A stretch of 64,000 nt of DNA from Epiperipatus broadwayi (taxonomy: Eukaryota; Onychophora; Udeonychophora; Euonychophora; Peripatidae). The stretch is from positions 2,631,711-2,695,710 of the forward strand of contig JAQFVV010012495.1 of NCBI GenBank assembly GCA_028023455.1. The letters are read 5' to 3'. Positions 37,096 to 48,779 of the stretch are shown here, piece after piece. A program made the position numbers and the translations under genes. The notes beneath the pieces are model-generated. The model made no database searches. It had not been told where the DNA came from and saw nothing but the letters and a program-made list of their open reading frames with translations. The number at the start of each line of letters is the position of its first letter. Position 1 is the first letter of the stretch.

Positions 37096-37414
37096 TCAGA
37101 CACTAGATCTAAAAATACCAACCCAAAGCTAAGCACTTAGCTATAAGTTATCTATTGAGAGGAAAATCTGAAATTTTCAGACATGTACATGTCTTCAAAC
37201 CCAGCTATCCAACTCAAATAGCTATATGGGGCTAATAATTTTATATTGCTATGACTACTACTATATGGCATGGCTGAAGATCTATCAGCCCCATATAGCT
37301 ATTTGAGTTGGATGCTGGGTTTGAAGACTATGTCTGAAAATTTCAGATTTTCCTCTCAATAGATAACTTTTGTAAGTGCTTAGCTTTGGGTTGGTATTTT
37401 TAGATCTAGTGTCT

Positions 37415-37475
37415 GAACCTACCCTGACCTCTGAGGAGTGCCAAAGCCGAAGCCAGGGGGTTCTGACAGAGATAT
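37415..37475 (+). ncRNA. Hammerhead ribozyme remnant, family 3 (first direct unit)
   Basis: CTGAGGA is present, but stem II, the GAAA strand and stem III carry deletions (gccgaagccaggggg). Inactive. Confidence 0.65.
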
Positions 37476-37817
37476 TTGAGGTGCTGGCTCTGGCTAAGCA
37501 TTTATCATAAAGCTTATAGAGGAATTGGCAATCCTCACTATTTATAACTTACAGGCTAAGAGATAGGGTCATGTGATCTATGAATTGATCTATGACTTTT
37601 TTTTGACTAGTCTCTGCCAAAAAGTCTTATGCAATTTTATATTGCTGACTACTACTATATGGCATGGCTGAAGATCTATCAGCCCCATATAGCTATTTGA
37701 GTTGGATAGCTGGGTTTGAAGACATGTACATGTCTGAAAATTTCAGATTTTCCTCTCAATAGATAACTTTTAGCTAAGTGCTTAGCTTTGGGTTGGTATT
37801 TTTAGATCTAGTGTCTG

Positions 37818-37880
37818 AACCTACCCTGACACCTCTCTGAGGAGTGCCAAAGCACGAAACCATGGTCAGGGGTTTGGGGA
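37818..37880 (+). ncRNA. Hammerhead ribozyme, type I, family 3 (core intact)
   Basis: CTGAGGA at 37837-37843; stem II GTGC-CAAA-GCAC, four perfect pairs with the canonical G-C closing pair; GAAA at 37856-37859; stem III from the palindrome ACCATGGT; cleavage after C37867. Stem I pairs acctct with aggggt (one G-U), then an internal loop, then CCC/GGG. The best-formed core in the window. Confidence 0.85.
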
Positions 37881-38639
37881 GGGGTTTCTGACAGAGATAT
37901 TTTAAGTGCTGGCTCTGGCTAAGCATTTATCATAAAGCTTGTAGAGGAATTGGCAATCCTCACTATTTATAATCTTATTTAAAGTAAATTCTATGGGGAA
38001 ATTTCACTTTGATTATTAAAAACAAAACAGACATGAAATTTAAAATGACAGGTTACAAGACAAATGTCAAATAATGAATCAGTACTTTATGATGAGGGAG
38101 AGAAAAAAATTAAATTTGTGTATGATGAAATATCAGTTAAAAAAATATACATATATGAAGATAACATTTTTAATCATAAAGCCATAGGATCAGTGACTGT
38201 AGAAATGTGTTATACCTCCCCCACAGAGATGATGAAGACCACATCATATTACAATCAGTGCACAAACATTCATCTGTCCAATACAGATAAATGTAGAATC
38301 TTTATGTGGAATTATTAACAGTTAGATATATATTTACTAATAAAGAGCTACCTGGGTTAGTTCTTAAGTGCATAGATAGTTTTCCTACAGCATACATATA
38401 TACATAAAATAGCCACTTCTAAACAAATATGGCCAATACAATTCCAAGGAGCAAAAAAAAAAAAAAAAATGCTTTAGAGATAAGTTTTGTAATCTATGAA
38501 ACACAAATAATTCCACACACACAACATTCTGGTTCATTTTTTTCTTATTTGATAATTTGCAATTCTGTTTTTAATCTTTAGAAAAAAACTTATCCTTCTG
38601 AAATACTTCATCATTACATATAATCATATCTTTTCAATT

Positions 38640-39090
38640 CATTCTATTCTTTGCCACATCTTCCCAACAGAAGCAATCAACATTGCATTTCTTCTGAATG
38701 ACGTTTAGATAATTTTATAACTAAACAGGGTCAACCTCTCACATGGAAACCAGCTCAACTTCACCGTAAAAGATTCTTTAAAAAAAGTCTTGCACTGCAT
38801 CATTCGTTTTACATGTCCAATCAGATAAAGAGATGATTGTACAATAGTGAACTCTATATAATATCACATTCAGAAAGTTGAAGAATATATTAATAGATTT
38901 TATGATTTTACTATTGTATTTTCAAGAATTTACAGAACATCCTAATACTTTTACATTATGCCAATAGGGTGTCCAAGTTTCACTTTCATATAATTAATTA
39001 CTTGCAGTAGTTATTTTCCTGTAATGAAACACCCTATCTTTTAACTTGTTAAACACAACCAATGTAAGTAAAAATGAATACAAATTCTTT
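38640..39090 (-). pseudogene. LINE family B fragment (C-terminal region)
   Basis: It shares blocks with the other family-B copies on the plus-strand readout: 'taatgaaac.acc.tatcttttaa.ttgtta' and 'ccaatagggtgtccaag'. Heavily broken; no continuous frame. Confidence 0.45.
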
Positions 39091-39189
39091 TGAAAGAATA
39101 TCTATTTGAATATACTTATAACAGGAGTCTCACAATAAATGAATGCTCTCCATTTTATAATTACCTCTCTAGGTTTTTCTCTGTAAAAC

Positions 39190-39367
39190 AATTACTTAAT
39201 ACAATAAACATCACATGATCACCATCTCTTATGCTTGTGTATAACTGTTGTTAAAACAGGCAAAACTCACTATACATATGCCAGAAGGCATCCATTGATT
39301 ACTCTAGCTTGCTGTGTGTGGCATACATATAGTGAGTTTTGCCTGTTTTAATTACTTAATACAATAA
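39190..39367. mobile_element. 142 bp family-1 derivative with 18 bp target duplication
   Basis: Direct repeats aattacttaatacaataa (39190-39207, 39350-39367) bracket the outer tip (acatcacatgatcaccatc..tgtataactgttgtt) and a short hairpin, gcaaaactcactatacatat.../...atacatatagtgagttttgc. The ribozyme and middle are deleted. The clean target duplication defines both ends of the family. Confidence 0.9.
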
Positions 39368-40189
39368 GAAAATTAGGTAATGACTTTCATATAAGTACAT
39401 ACATAACAAAAAAATATTATTACTGTCAAGACAAACTTTTAACAAAATGAAAACTTCCCCTATGAGCAGAAATACTAACTGGCAAACTTTTTCATAAATT
39501 TCACATCATATCTGATAAAAAAGAGGTTTATAACTCCAATGAGCAAAATACCACTATGATCAAATAATAAAAAATAAAAAAATGCTTAATTAATACTAAT
39601 GATATCTTAGGAGCAATTTCCACTATTCTGTAACAAAAATTATAATAATAAAAACCCTATTTAATATTAGTACAAAAATACTAACTTCCCTCTCTCTCTC
39701 TTTATATATATATAAGTAAAAATTATATGTCCATTTTATGTTCGCTATTAGTTTGATAAAAGGCGGACGCACTAACATTAAACAGTACAGGAAAAGTTGG
39801 TCATTTCAATAATTAAATGTGTATGCGTGTTAAAATGAATTTTATATTTAGCTACAAACTTTTAAGTATAAATAAAAAAAACCTAGCCACATATAAGTAT
39901 CAATCATATAATAAGGATTATACATACAAAGACACTCTTATAAATGTAGTAAAATAAATGTGAATATAAAGGGAAAATATATATTACTTCTCACAAATTT
40001 CTATAACATTTCATTAAATTAAATATATTTCATTTCCTAAAAATTTCTATAATACCTTATGATTAAAATAAATCAACGATATAATTGATACATATCTTTA
40101 TATAATCAAACACATAAAAGCTCTTTTCGACAAATATTAATTTTTGCCTTCTTCACTGTGCTTCAACTAATATACAATTATGTGATGTG

Positions 40190-41720
40190 ATGTATTTTGG
40201 CTTCTCCTTAAACGAAGTCAAGAATATCTCAGGAATTATGCCCAGATAAACATGTTAGCCACTTTATTTTCCATTCCCCACTCTAAGTCTTCCCATATTC
40301 TGCCCCATCCCATTTCCACAACATAATCTTTGTCAACTCTATGGCCTTTATATCTAAATCCCCCTTTTCGCAAACCCAGCATAAAAACCAATAACTCACT
40401 TTCTGTAGAATCACTTTGTTCATATCTATTCTCCCATAACTTCATTATCTGTACCCTTTCTGCTTTCAAGCATTTATATTCAATCAACAGATGCCTAATA
40501 TTTTCTATACTTTCCTTACACAATTTGCACACTAAATCGCCCATAGTTTTCCATTTACATGTATATTCTCTTGATGCTAAGGATCCTGTTCAAGCCTTAA
40601 ACTACTTTCCTTACTATTATCATAAATTAACTAGTATCCAATGTTCCGTTTACTTCTATATATATTTAATCTCTTCTTACCCTCGATACTAGTTCTCCAT
40701 CTCTCCAACTCCCTATTTTTTATTAATGCTTCTATTCTTTTATCCCATTCCTTACCACTATAATACTCAATAATCCTCCTAACACAATCATCCCAAACTT
40801 TTATATGAGTATACTGATATAAATTCTTTATCCAAATCTTTTACATACGCATTACGTTTCTCACCCATCTTATTACCTGCCCTTTACTCATAACCCAATT
40901 AAACACTATTTTGTCTATTCTTTTACTATCCATAAACTGCAACCTACCAAACATTTTCATTTTACATTTGACCATCCCATTTCTCCTTGAATTGCCTTCT
41001 TTGCTGACCACATCTCAGCATCTAATGCATGTCTTTCTACTTCCCTTTGTACTTTCTCTAAATAATCTAAAACTCTTTTACTAACACATAATGCATCATT
41101 ACCATATGTTAACCCTGCTACTGCAACTCCCTTCCATACATCATATTTATTATATGAAAATACTGTTAGTTTCTTTACCAAACCCTATCTTTTCTTTGCT
41201 TCATTTACCAATTTTTTCTCCCATTCATCCAAGCAATTTTCTTGATTACATGATTCCCAAATACCTATATCTATCCACCACACTTAACTTTATATCCCCC
41301 AATAAAAATTCTACATCTTCTCTTTCCCCAGTATTAACCATCATTATATTTGATTTTTCTTCACTAAATTTAATCCCCATCTCTTTACTCACCCTTGCAC
41401 ATGTCCTCAACATAATTTCCATATCTTCTCTTCTTTCTGCACATAAAAAGATATCATCCGCAAAAAAAGACACGACAAAGTATATACTCCCTTGCCACCT
41501 ATTAATGGTATCTCTATCCCTCTTCCTAGTCTTTATATTGCTTTCTCCATTTCACTCAAATACAACAAAAATAAAATAGGTGACATAGGACATCCTTGCC
41601 TTAATCCCACCCCATTTTTAACTTTAAATGATTCTATATCCCCTAATTGGTTATGATCTACATTGTATACATAGCGACATCTATCTGCTTTACATAAAAT
41701 TAACTATAACTTATTAAAAC
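40190..41720 (-). pseudogene. LINE family A, copy 2: decayed reverse transcriptase with C-terminal zinc knuckle
   Basis: Minus strand: GVGLRQGCPMSPILF (41575-41612), FFADDIFLCAERREDMEIML with intact FADD (about 41440-41470), GIKFSEEKSNIMMVNTGERED, DRYRYLGI, LTYGNDALCVSKRVLDYLEK, then VCKLC..ESIENIRHLL at 40470-40535, a C-terminal Cys-His motif as in several non-LTR clades. Aligns with copy 1 over its whole length. Frameshifts between blocks; inactive. The end near 40190 carries TGTGATG-like repeats. Confidence 0.88.
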
Positions 41721-42284
41721 CATACAATATTTTAAAGCATACAAAAAAAAAAACCCTGTATAAATGAATGTATATTACATAACCTTCCATTTATATATTA
41801 TTAGACAATTATTAATCAAATTAATTGATGTTTTATATATGTTCATACAATTGTTTTTATTATAATTAATGTAATTGGTTTCATATATCTTCTGTCTATT
41901 AGGTTCCTTAATATAATTTAAAGGTCTTATATTTTTGATACAATCTATTTAATGTCTGTATTTTAAATAAAAAATTGCAGACATAAAATAGATTGTGTCA
42001 AAAATATAAGACCTTTAAATTACATTAAAGAATCTAATAGAAGGAAAATATATGAAACCAATTACATTAATTATATAACAAAAGTAATTGTCTGAACATA
42101 TATAAAACTTCAATTAATTTGACTAATAATTGGCTAATGATAAATGAATGGAAGGTTATATAATATAAATTTATACAGGTTTTTTTTTTTATGCCTTAAA
42201 AATATTGTATGGTTTTAATAGGTTATAGTTAAATTTATATAAAACAGATAGATGTCACTATGCATGCAATGTAGATCGTAATTG
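41644..42284. repeat. Large palindrome built from LINE family A sequence
   Basis: Arms 41644-41959 and 41978-42284 with an 18-base spacer. The left arm runs without a break into the reverse transcriptase of copy 2 (ILYGFNKL, then CRYVYNVDHNQLGDIESFKV, just before GVGLRQGCP), so the right arm is an inverted duplicate of LINE coding sequence. Arms differ by scattered substitutions and small indels, so it is not recent. Confidence 0.85.
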
Positions 42285-44394
42285 CAAATTAATTGAAGCA
42301 CATTGAAAAGGGCAAAAATTAATATTTGCCGAGATCTTTTATGTGTATGATTATTATTATATATATTATTGCTGTTATATGAAGAGACTTTATACCTTAT
42401 TATATTGTTGATTTATTTAAATATATGTAAAAGCAGCATAATGGATTAAACTTCTTTCCATTTTTGTTGAATAACTTACGAGTAAAAGATATTTATAAAG
42501 CTACAATAATGCTTTTGCTTGTTACATTTACGACTTCACTTTGAATCTAGGCCAGATTACAATCAGGCTTAAGATTTTATTTTCAAGCAATCGATTTATA
42601 GATGGTAAATAGGTTTTCTTAATTAGATAGTAAAACAAGAATAGAAAAATATTCAAACCATCATTATCCATCACTTGGAAGCACAAGAAGTAATGGCTTC
42701 CATCTTCCCTATGCCCTTTTAAAGGATTGTTAAAAGAGACCTTTGACTTGTAACAGTTGTTTAAATACTATTTTATTTTTTAACTTATCATTTAACACTG
42801 AATTTAGTCAAAAGTTAAATTAACAAAATTTTATAACTGTAAATTATCAACGCAAATCTAATGAAACATAAAAATGAATAGGAAGCTTCCAAATTCAATA
42901 CAATAATTGCACTGCATAACTACTTCTACAAAAGAAAATAAAAAAGCAGAAAATAATATTTCCACTATTTGCTAACAAAGAAACAAAAGAATAGATTGGA
43001 CAAAATAGTAGAAATGCATGTCATATACTGTGTAATATCACATTTTTGGTATACTAATATTACAGGAAGTTGATGTCAGGTTTGCTTAATTTTAAAAAGG
43101 ATCATATTGTCGTTGCTTAATTAGCTGGAGCATTGATGTTCAGGGTTTCTGAATTCTTTGATATTTCAAGATGATAGACATTATAAAAAAACTATAGCCA
43201 AAAATGTTAAACCATAGCAATTGCAAATATCAATATGTTGGTAACCTCCAGAGTTATAAAAACAATCAGTTGGGTGCATCAAAGGCAGCATTTTCCTAAA
43301 TGAGCTGCCATTTCAAAGACACTAGATTATCTTGCGAATGCTACAACACAGGAACATTTGCTTTGTGTCATCCACTAATTCATAAAAACCAAATAATGGA
43401 TAACTAGAAACAAATCAAAGTTCAATGAATCATCATGTTTTTTTCAACTACTTTCTTAGATAAAAGTAAACAAAAAATCCCTAATTTAAACTTCCATTTT
43501 TCATTTATGAAACATGGTAGATCTGTCATAATTTGCTACCTTTGTAATACGTAATTAACTAAGTATGAATTGCTGCCTATTTTGACAGTTCAGATTAATT
43601 TTACTGTGTAAATATTTCCCTTGACAATAATGTCACCTTCCAAAAAACTTACACTCCAATTCATATTATGAAGTCAAATATTAACTTAAAGAATGGTGAT
43701 CTCTAGAGAAATGGTTTAATATTCTTTTCACATTACTGAAATCATAAACAATGTCATTCCATGTGAGAATAAAGGTGCTTGTTGATTCGTTTGCTGGTCT
43801 AGATCACATTAATGACAGTATTATAAGTGTTGAATTATTGTATTTAATTCCTGTATATAATACCTTTCAAAGTGTCACTAAACAATTCTCTGCAATTAGG
43901 TAAGGAGATCAGGATACAAAAATATCCATCTGAAATTGCTACAATTAACACAAGTTAATATTGAAAATTACTGCATATCAGATAAGCATCTAATTTTAAA
44001 ATGTACTAATTTATAAATAAGAAAACAGTTTAAAATACTTATTAATTATCAATAATAATAATAATAAAATATTGACAAATAAAATTAATAGATAGTAAAT
44101 ATAAAATAGTTAGATAATTTATTAACAAATATATATATATAGTAAAGGCACATCAAATTGACCACACAACAATCACCCCACACAACCATATTAAAGACTA
44201 AACCCACCAACACAATATTTAAATTATTATTAATTATATATTAATAAGTTTGGGTAAAATTGTCAGTTAAAATTATATTCTTGACAATACTGACTTATAT
44301 ATATATATATATACTAAACCTATAAACGCAAGCAAGTAAAAATCTCAAAAAACAAAAGAAAGAAATCATTAATGTTGAATTTTTTATTTATTTA
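42285..44394. other. AT-rich intron sequence
   Basis: No gene or element recognised. Confidence 0.4.
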
Positions 44395-44456
44395 TTAATC
44401 CAATGTAAACATCACAATACTGTATGGAGAGTTTTGCTCTGTTAATCCAATGTAAA
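44395..44456. mobile_element. 32 bp family-1 micro-element with 15 bp target duplication
   Basis: Direct repeats ttaatccaatgtaaa (44395-44409, 44442-44456) enclose 32 bases consisting only of catcacaata and ctgtatggagagttttgc, the family-1 tips joined together. Confidence 0.85.
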
Positions 44457-47400
44457 GTTCTATAAATGTCGAAATGACTTCAACAATGAAAATAAAAGCG
44501 TGATCTTGAAACTCATACATCAGTCAGTGAAAAATAAGATAATATAGAACAACTTTGTTCTTTTTTAAAAAGAAAAGGAAGGTGAATAAATTATGTCTTT
44601 AAGAAATTAAAAATTTTTAAAATTAAGTTAGTTATCATCTTAACTATCCTCAATAGTAGAGCTCATAAACCACTGCAACTACAACTTGAAAAGGCGATTA
44701 AGGAACCCACTACCGATTTCCATAAAACTTAAAATTTTAATCCAAGTTATAAGCTAGAAAACAATATATCATGCATGACTAGGAAATGATAAGACATCGT
44801 GGTGATGGAGCTGCTTGTCATGAAAATATAATTCTAGATATGATTACTATTTCAAATTAACATCAGGACAACCACAATAATAAAAAGGTCTACAATGTAC
44901 TACAATCAAGCAAAGAAATTCTCTCAGCATGGGAAAAATAGTTATAAAAGAATCTGAGTCACCAACACAAAGATACAGATGGCGACCAAAGATTATCTGA
45001 TGAATTACCATCCAGTTCATGTAAAAGAATTTTCCTTTTCACAATGTGAAGTACAAGACTTTGAAATATGGATAGACTAAGCTGGATTAATACCTCAAAT
45101 TAAATTTTTATAATCTTTTTTTATTCTTATTTCGCTTGTTAAATTGGTTTCTTTCTTTTGAAACAGAGAATCAATCCATCCAACTATCAATTATTCTAGA
45201 GGGAACCATCCATTCTATTTTTTTATTTATTTTTCATTTAATAATAAAATTTAGATGCAGACTCCTGAACTTGCTTACCAATTGATACATTAATCTACTG
45301 ATTTGAAAGGTGAGACTTTACACTTATTCAAATTAAACGCTCGCAAATTTGACAGTTACAATATTTTTAAGTTCAATTAACTTAATTATTAATTATTTGT
45401 TATTTGGAATGAATGACTAAATCCTTGGATGATTGGTATGTTATATCAGATTTATATGACATCAGAATAGGAGATGGTTCAGAATATAAGAGCAACCTTC
45501 AACAAATTATAAAATATAGATAGATGGATGGGAAATTAATGAGCCAACTGATATTAGAAATTTTAGTTAGCAGAGCTAATTGTTAAAATATAATTTATTT
45601 TTTATATTGTATTCAATGTAAAGTTGAAATTATTAAATTAGAATGGTGAATGGCCATCCTTTGTAGGGATCAAAGGTATGGGTTAGTAAATAGTTTATAA
45701 ATACAAACGAAGGATGATCATGCCTACACAATTATTAAATTAATCAAAACACGTTAATTTTATTATAAAGCAATCACAAATGGAAACCATCATCAAAATT
45801 AATTTGTTAAACATTAAATATTAAATTAAATTGGTGTCGTTTGATTTTTCTATTTTTCCAATAAATCACACTATATGCATATTCAATACATACCTAAGAT
45901 ATGGAATAATATCTTGAAATAGAGTACATGTACATTCTTCCTGAGTTTGAACTCTGTGGTATAAAAGGATTGAAGAGGTGAAGTAAGGGAAATTATATAA
46001 GTGTAAATTCCATCCACTCAATCAGTAATTATCATAGAACTTCATAAAACCCAGGTAAATCATCAGATAACTGAGTTGCCCTATCAGGTTTAATGTCATA
46101 CCTTGAAGACCAAATGAGCGACCGCAATTAGATACACCTCTTCTAGAAGAAAAGATCTTCCGGTTACGCATGCTGCCCAAATCTGTGGGGCTCTTAAATA
46201 AGAGCATGCTGGGTGTATTCTGCTTATTTTATTTACATATATTATATTTTGATAAATCTATCATTACTATTAATCAAATAATCCTTTAGTTTTCTTTTAT
46301 AACAATGTTATTTTCATTAATTTAAATTAAGAACAAATAAATAGGTCACACATCATTAAAATTCTAATATGGCACTGAAATTTAAATGTTGGCTATAATT
46401 ATATTAAGTAATTACTGTTGCAATTTGCTAGCTGGTGAATCCATTCATCAGAATTTTACATTATATAATAAAGCAATTCAGTGGGGCTTATTAGTCAAAT
46501 GTTATATTTTGTATTTTTTATACCATTGGTTACCCAAAAATTTCATGACTTAAAAATTTCTAATTTCTACAACTTACTGCCATTACTTTAATCAAACCCC
46601 AGATATCAATGACTACCCAACTGAAAGTCAATCATGAAATTCCTCCTCTCTCCAAAAATGATCTACTGTTAAAAACATTTTTTTACACAGGGTTTTCTCA
46701 AAAAAAATTATCAAGGACAGAAGAAAATGAAAACAATCTGTTGAACTCGTGTAATGTTTTGATTTGATTAACATTATTAGAAAATTTTGTTTAAAGTTTA
46801 TTATAGTTCTATAAATATCTACACCTTTTTTTTTCTTTTTTAATGAAACTTCAGGTTTATGGTAAAAATGCAGGAGCTATTTCAATTAATCAAATATAAA
46901 ACATACAAAGTATCAATTATTCAAAATATCTCTTCCCTCAATAGAGCAGCTTCTTTAAATTCTTAATTATTATTCTGAAGTATTTTTAAAAAAATTGAGA
47001 AATGTTTATTCAAGAAGCAACTTAAAAAATAATAAAAGACGACTTCAAGATATTAAATTTTCAAGCTAGAAATATATATATTTTTTTTGCTTTAAAAAAT
47101 AGATCTTTGTTTTATCATTATACAATGAGTGATTAATAAATCATATCCAAATTTATGTAATATTCCAACCCAAAAACTAGTAATCAGAGTTGTAGTAATA
47201 GAGTAGGTAAATGCATAGAGTGACAATTGATTGAAAGAGGATGCTTTTCAATATAATGATATAAATTAATTCCAGCCATCTTGAATTTATTTGAAACTTA
47301 TTTTATCAGTGGTCATACATTGGTTGTTGCTGATGAAGGAAGGGAGGATTTTGGCTTTCCAAAGCACCAAAAAAAACCCATTATTATGCTAAAGTAATTC

Positions 47401-47700
47401 AGCAATAAGAGTACCATTTTAAACTTCTTGAATACATTCAACTGTTAGTAATACCATACACATTAATGTACAACACATTTCGAGTGGTAGTGTTCTCTTC
47501 TCTTCTTTAGATATTGCTGGAATTGAACCAGAGACCCTTTAGATTCATGAACACTGAATTTAAACTGAAACCCTAAGGGTCCGCTCTTGATTTCTCCCTT
47601 TATCTTAAGGTCATGATAGATATAGTCAACATGCCATCATCACAAACTTTCAGACAAATATTAACAGAGTTACAATTTTTTTTTTCCTTTGGAATTACAT
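44457..47700. other. AT-rich intron sequence
   Basis: Nothing recognised. A slightly GC-richer patch at 46070-46210 holds a 61-residue minus-strand frame of unknown nature. Confidence 0.35.
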
Positions 47701-47701
47701 A

Positions 47702-48114
47702 CCTTAAGGCAGGGGTCCCCAACCCTATGCCTGCGGGCACCATGGCGCCCGCAGACCATTTTACGTGTGCCCACCGCTATCCAAACACGATAAAAAATTA
47801 TTTATTTGATACAAATAAATTTAATTTTTAAAATTTCTTATAAATTATTGTATTATATTGTAATCAAATTGTAGGGCATACTATACTTTTATAACGTAAA
47901 ATTATAAACATTAATTCTATGCTAAAATTTTATTTTGAAAATAAATATTTTTTTGTACATTATGTGTATTATTAACAATATCCAACTATAAATTTACATT
48001 GAAAAAATAAATAGTGCTCGCCACCTGGTTGAAAAAATAAATGGTGCCCCCACCTGGCCGGTATTATAGAATGTGCTCTTAAGTGCAAAAAGGTTGGGGA
48101 TCCCTGCCTTAAGG
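47702..48114. mobile_element. 397 bp hAT-type MITE with 8 bp target duplication
   Basis: Element 47710-48106 starts CAGGGGTCCCCAACC and ends GGTTGGGGATCCCTG, with the 8 bp duplication CCTTAAGG on each side (itself a palindrome). Eight-bp duplications and CAG.GGT..CCAACC ends are hallmarks of the hAT superfamily. A 'ctgcgggcaccatggcgccc' block follows the left end, and 'gtgc.cccacctgg' occurs twice near the right end. No transposase is encoded. Confidence 0.92.
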
Positions 48115-48779
48115 AATGGCAAATTCATAATAACATTCACAGTGTATCATCTCATATGTTATCCAACACTACATATTAATAATCCAAAACTACAAAGTCC
48201 CAAAAGATAAAAGCTTTGATTGCGTATGTAATAATGTAATCTGTAAATATTTCAAGTTGTCATGGTTTTGATAATTTTTTAATTTGTACATCATTTGCAT
48301 GAACAGTTTTAAAGAATATGTACTTTAAATTTAAATTTGCAATTAAGATTGTTACAATAATTACAATTAACAAGTCCATGATACATTATTATGCAGCTGA
48401 AAAAAAAAAAGTAAATTGGCAAGTTTTGCTCACAATATTCCTGGATGAAAATTTTAGGGAATATAAGTGGATGCTAAAACAGTCTTCATTATTTCTGTAG
48501 AATAAGATTAAAAATAAGTTTGTAGTAATTATAAAAATTAATCCATGAAATAAAAATAGGTTTACATATATTCATATATTGGACATTTTATGATGTGCCA
48601 ATCTCCTTTGAAGCAAACTTTTTTCTTTCCTGAAAGACTTCAACACTTTGCCTGATTATAGATGTTTTTCATGTTATTCTAACTTTAATTATATATTCTA
48701 TTGAAAGCAATTAATATTGTACCTCGTTAGCCTTTATAATTGCAAACAGTATCTGTCTTTCCCAAGGTACCTCTGTCCA

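Larger units (their letters stand above)
36904..37983 (+). mobile_element. Family-3 hammerhead element: inverted arm plus tandem dimer
   Basis: Thirteen-bp direct repeats aatcttatttaaa (36904-36916, 37971-37983) bracket 1054 bp. The left arm (about 36950-37235) is inverted relative to two direct units (about 37280-37550 and 37680-37970). Units share 'agccccatatagctatttga', 'gaaaatttcagattttcctc', 'tttgggttggtatttttag', the hammerhead block, and the end 'attggcaatcctcactattt'. The same plan as family 1, in an unrelated sequence. No coding capacity. Confidence 0.85.

Noticed and set aside
38064-38318. Plus-strand 84-residue frame
   Set aside because: No family recognised; AT-rich DNA gives such frames by chance.
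40330-41579. Plus-strand frames of 120 and 162 residues
   Set aside because: They are the opposite-strand shadow of the LINE family A reverse transcriptase, which shows real motifs on the minus strand.
46022-46207. Minus-strand 61-residue frame (FKSPTDLGSMRNRKIFSSRR)
   Set aside because: No splice borders or recognisable family; may be an old repeat. Not supported as a gene.
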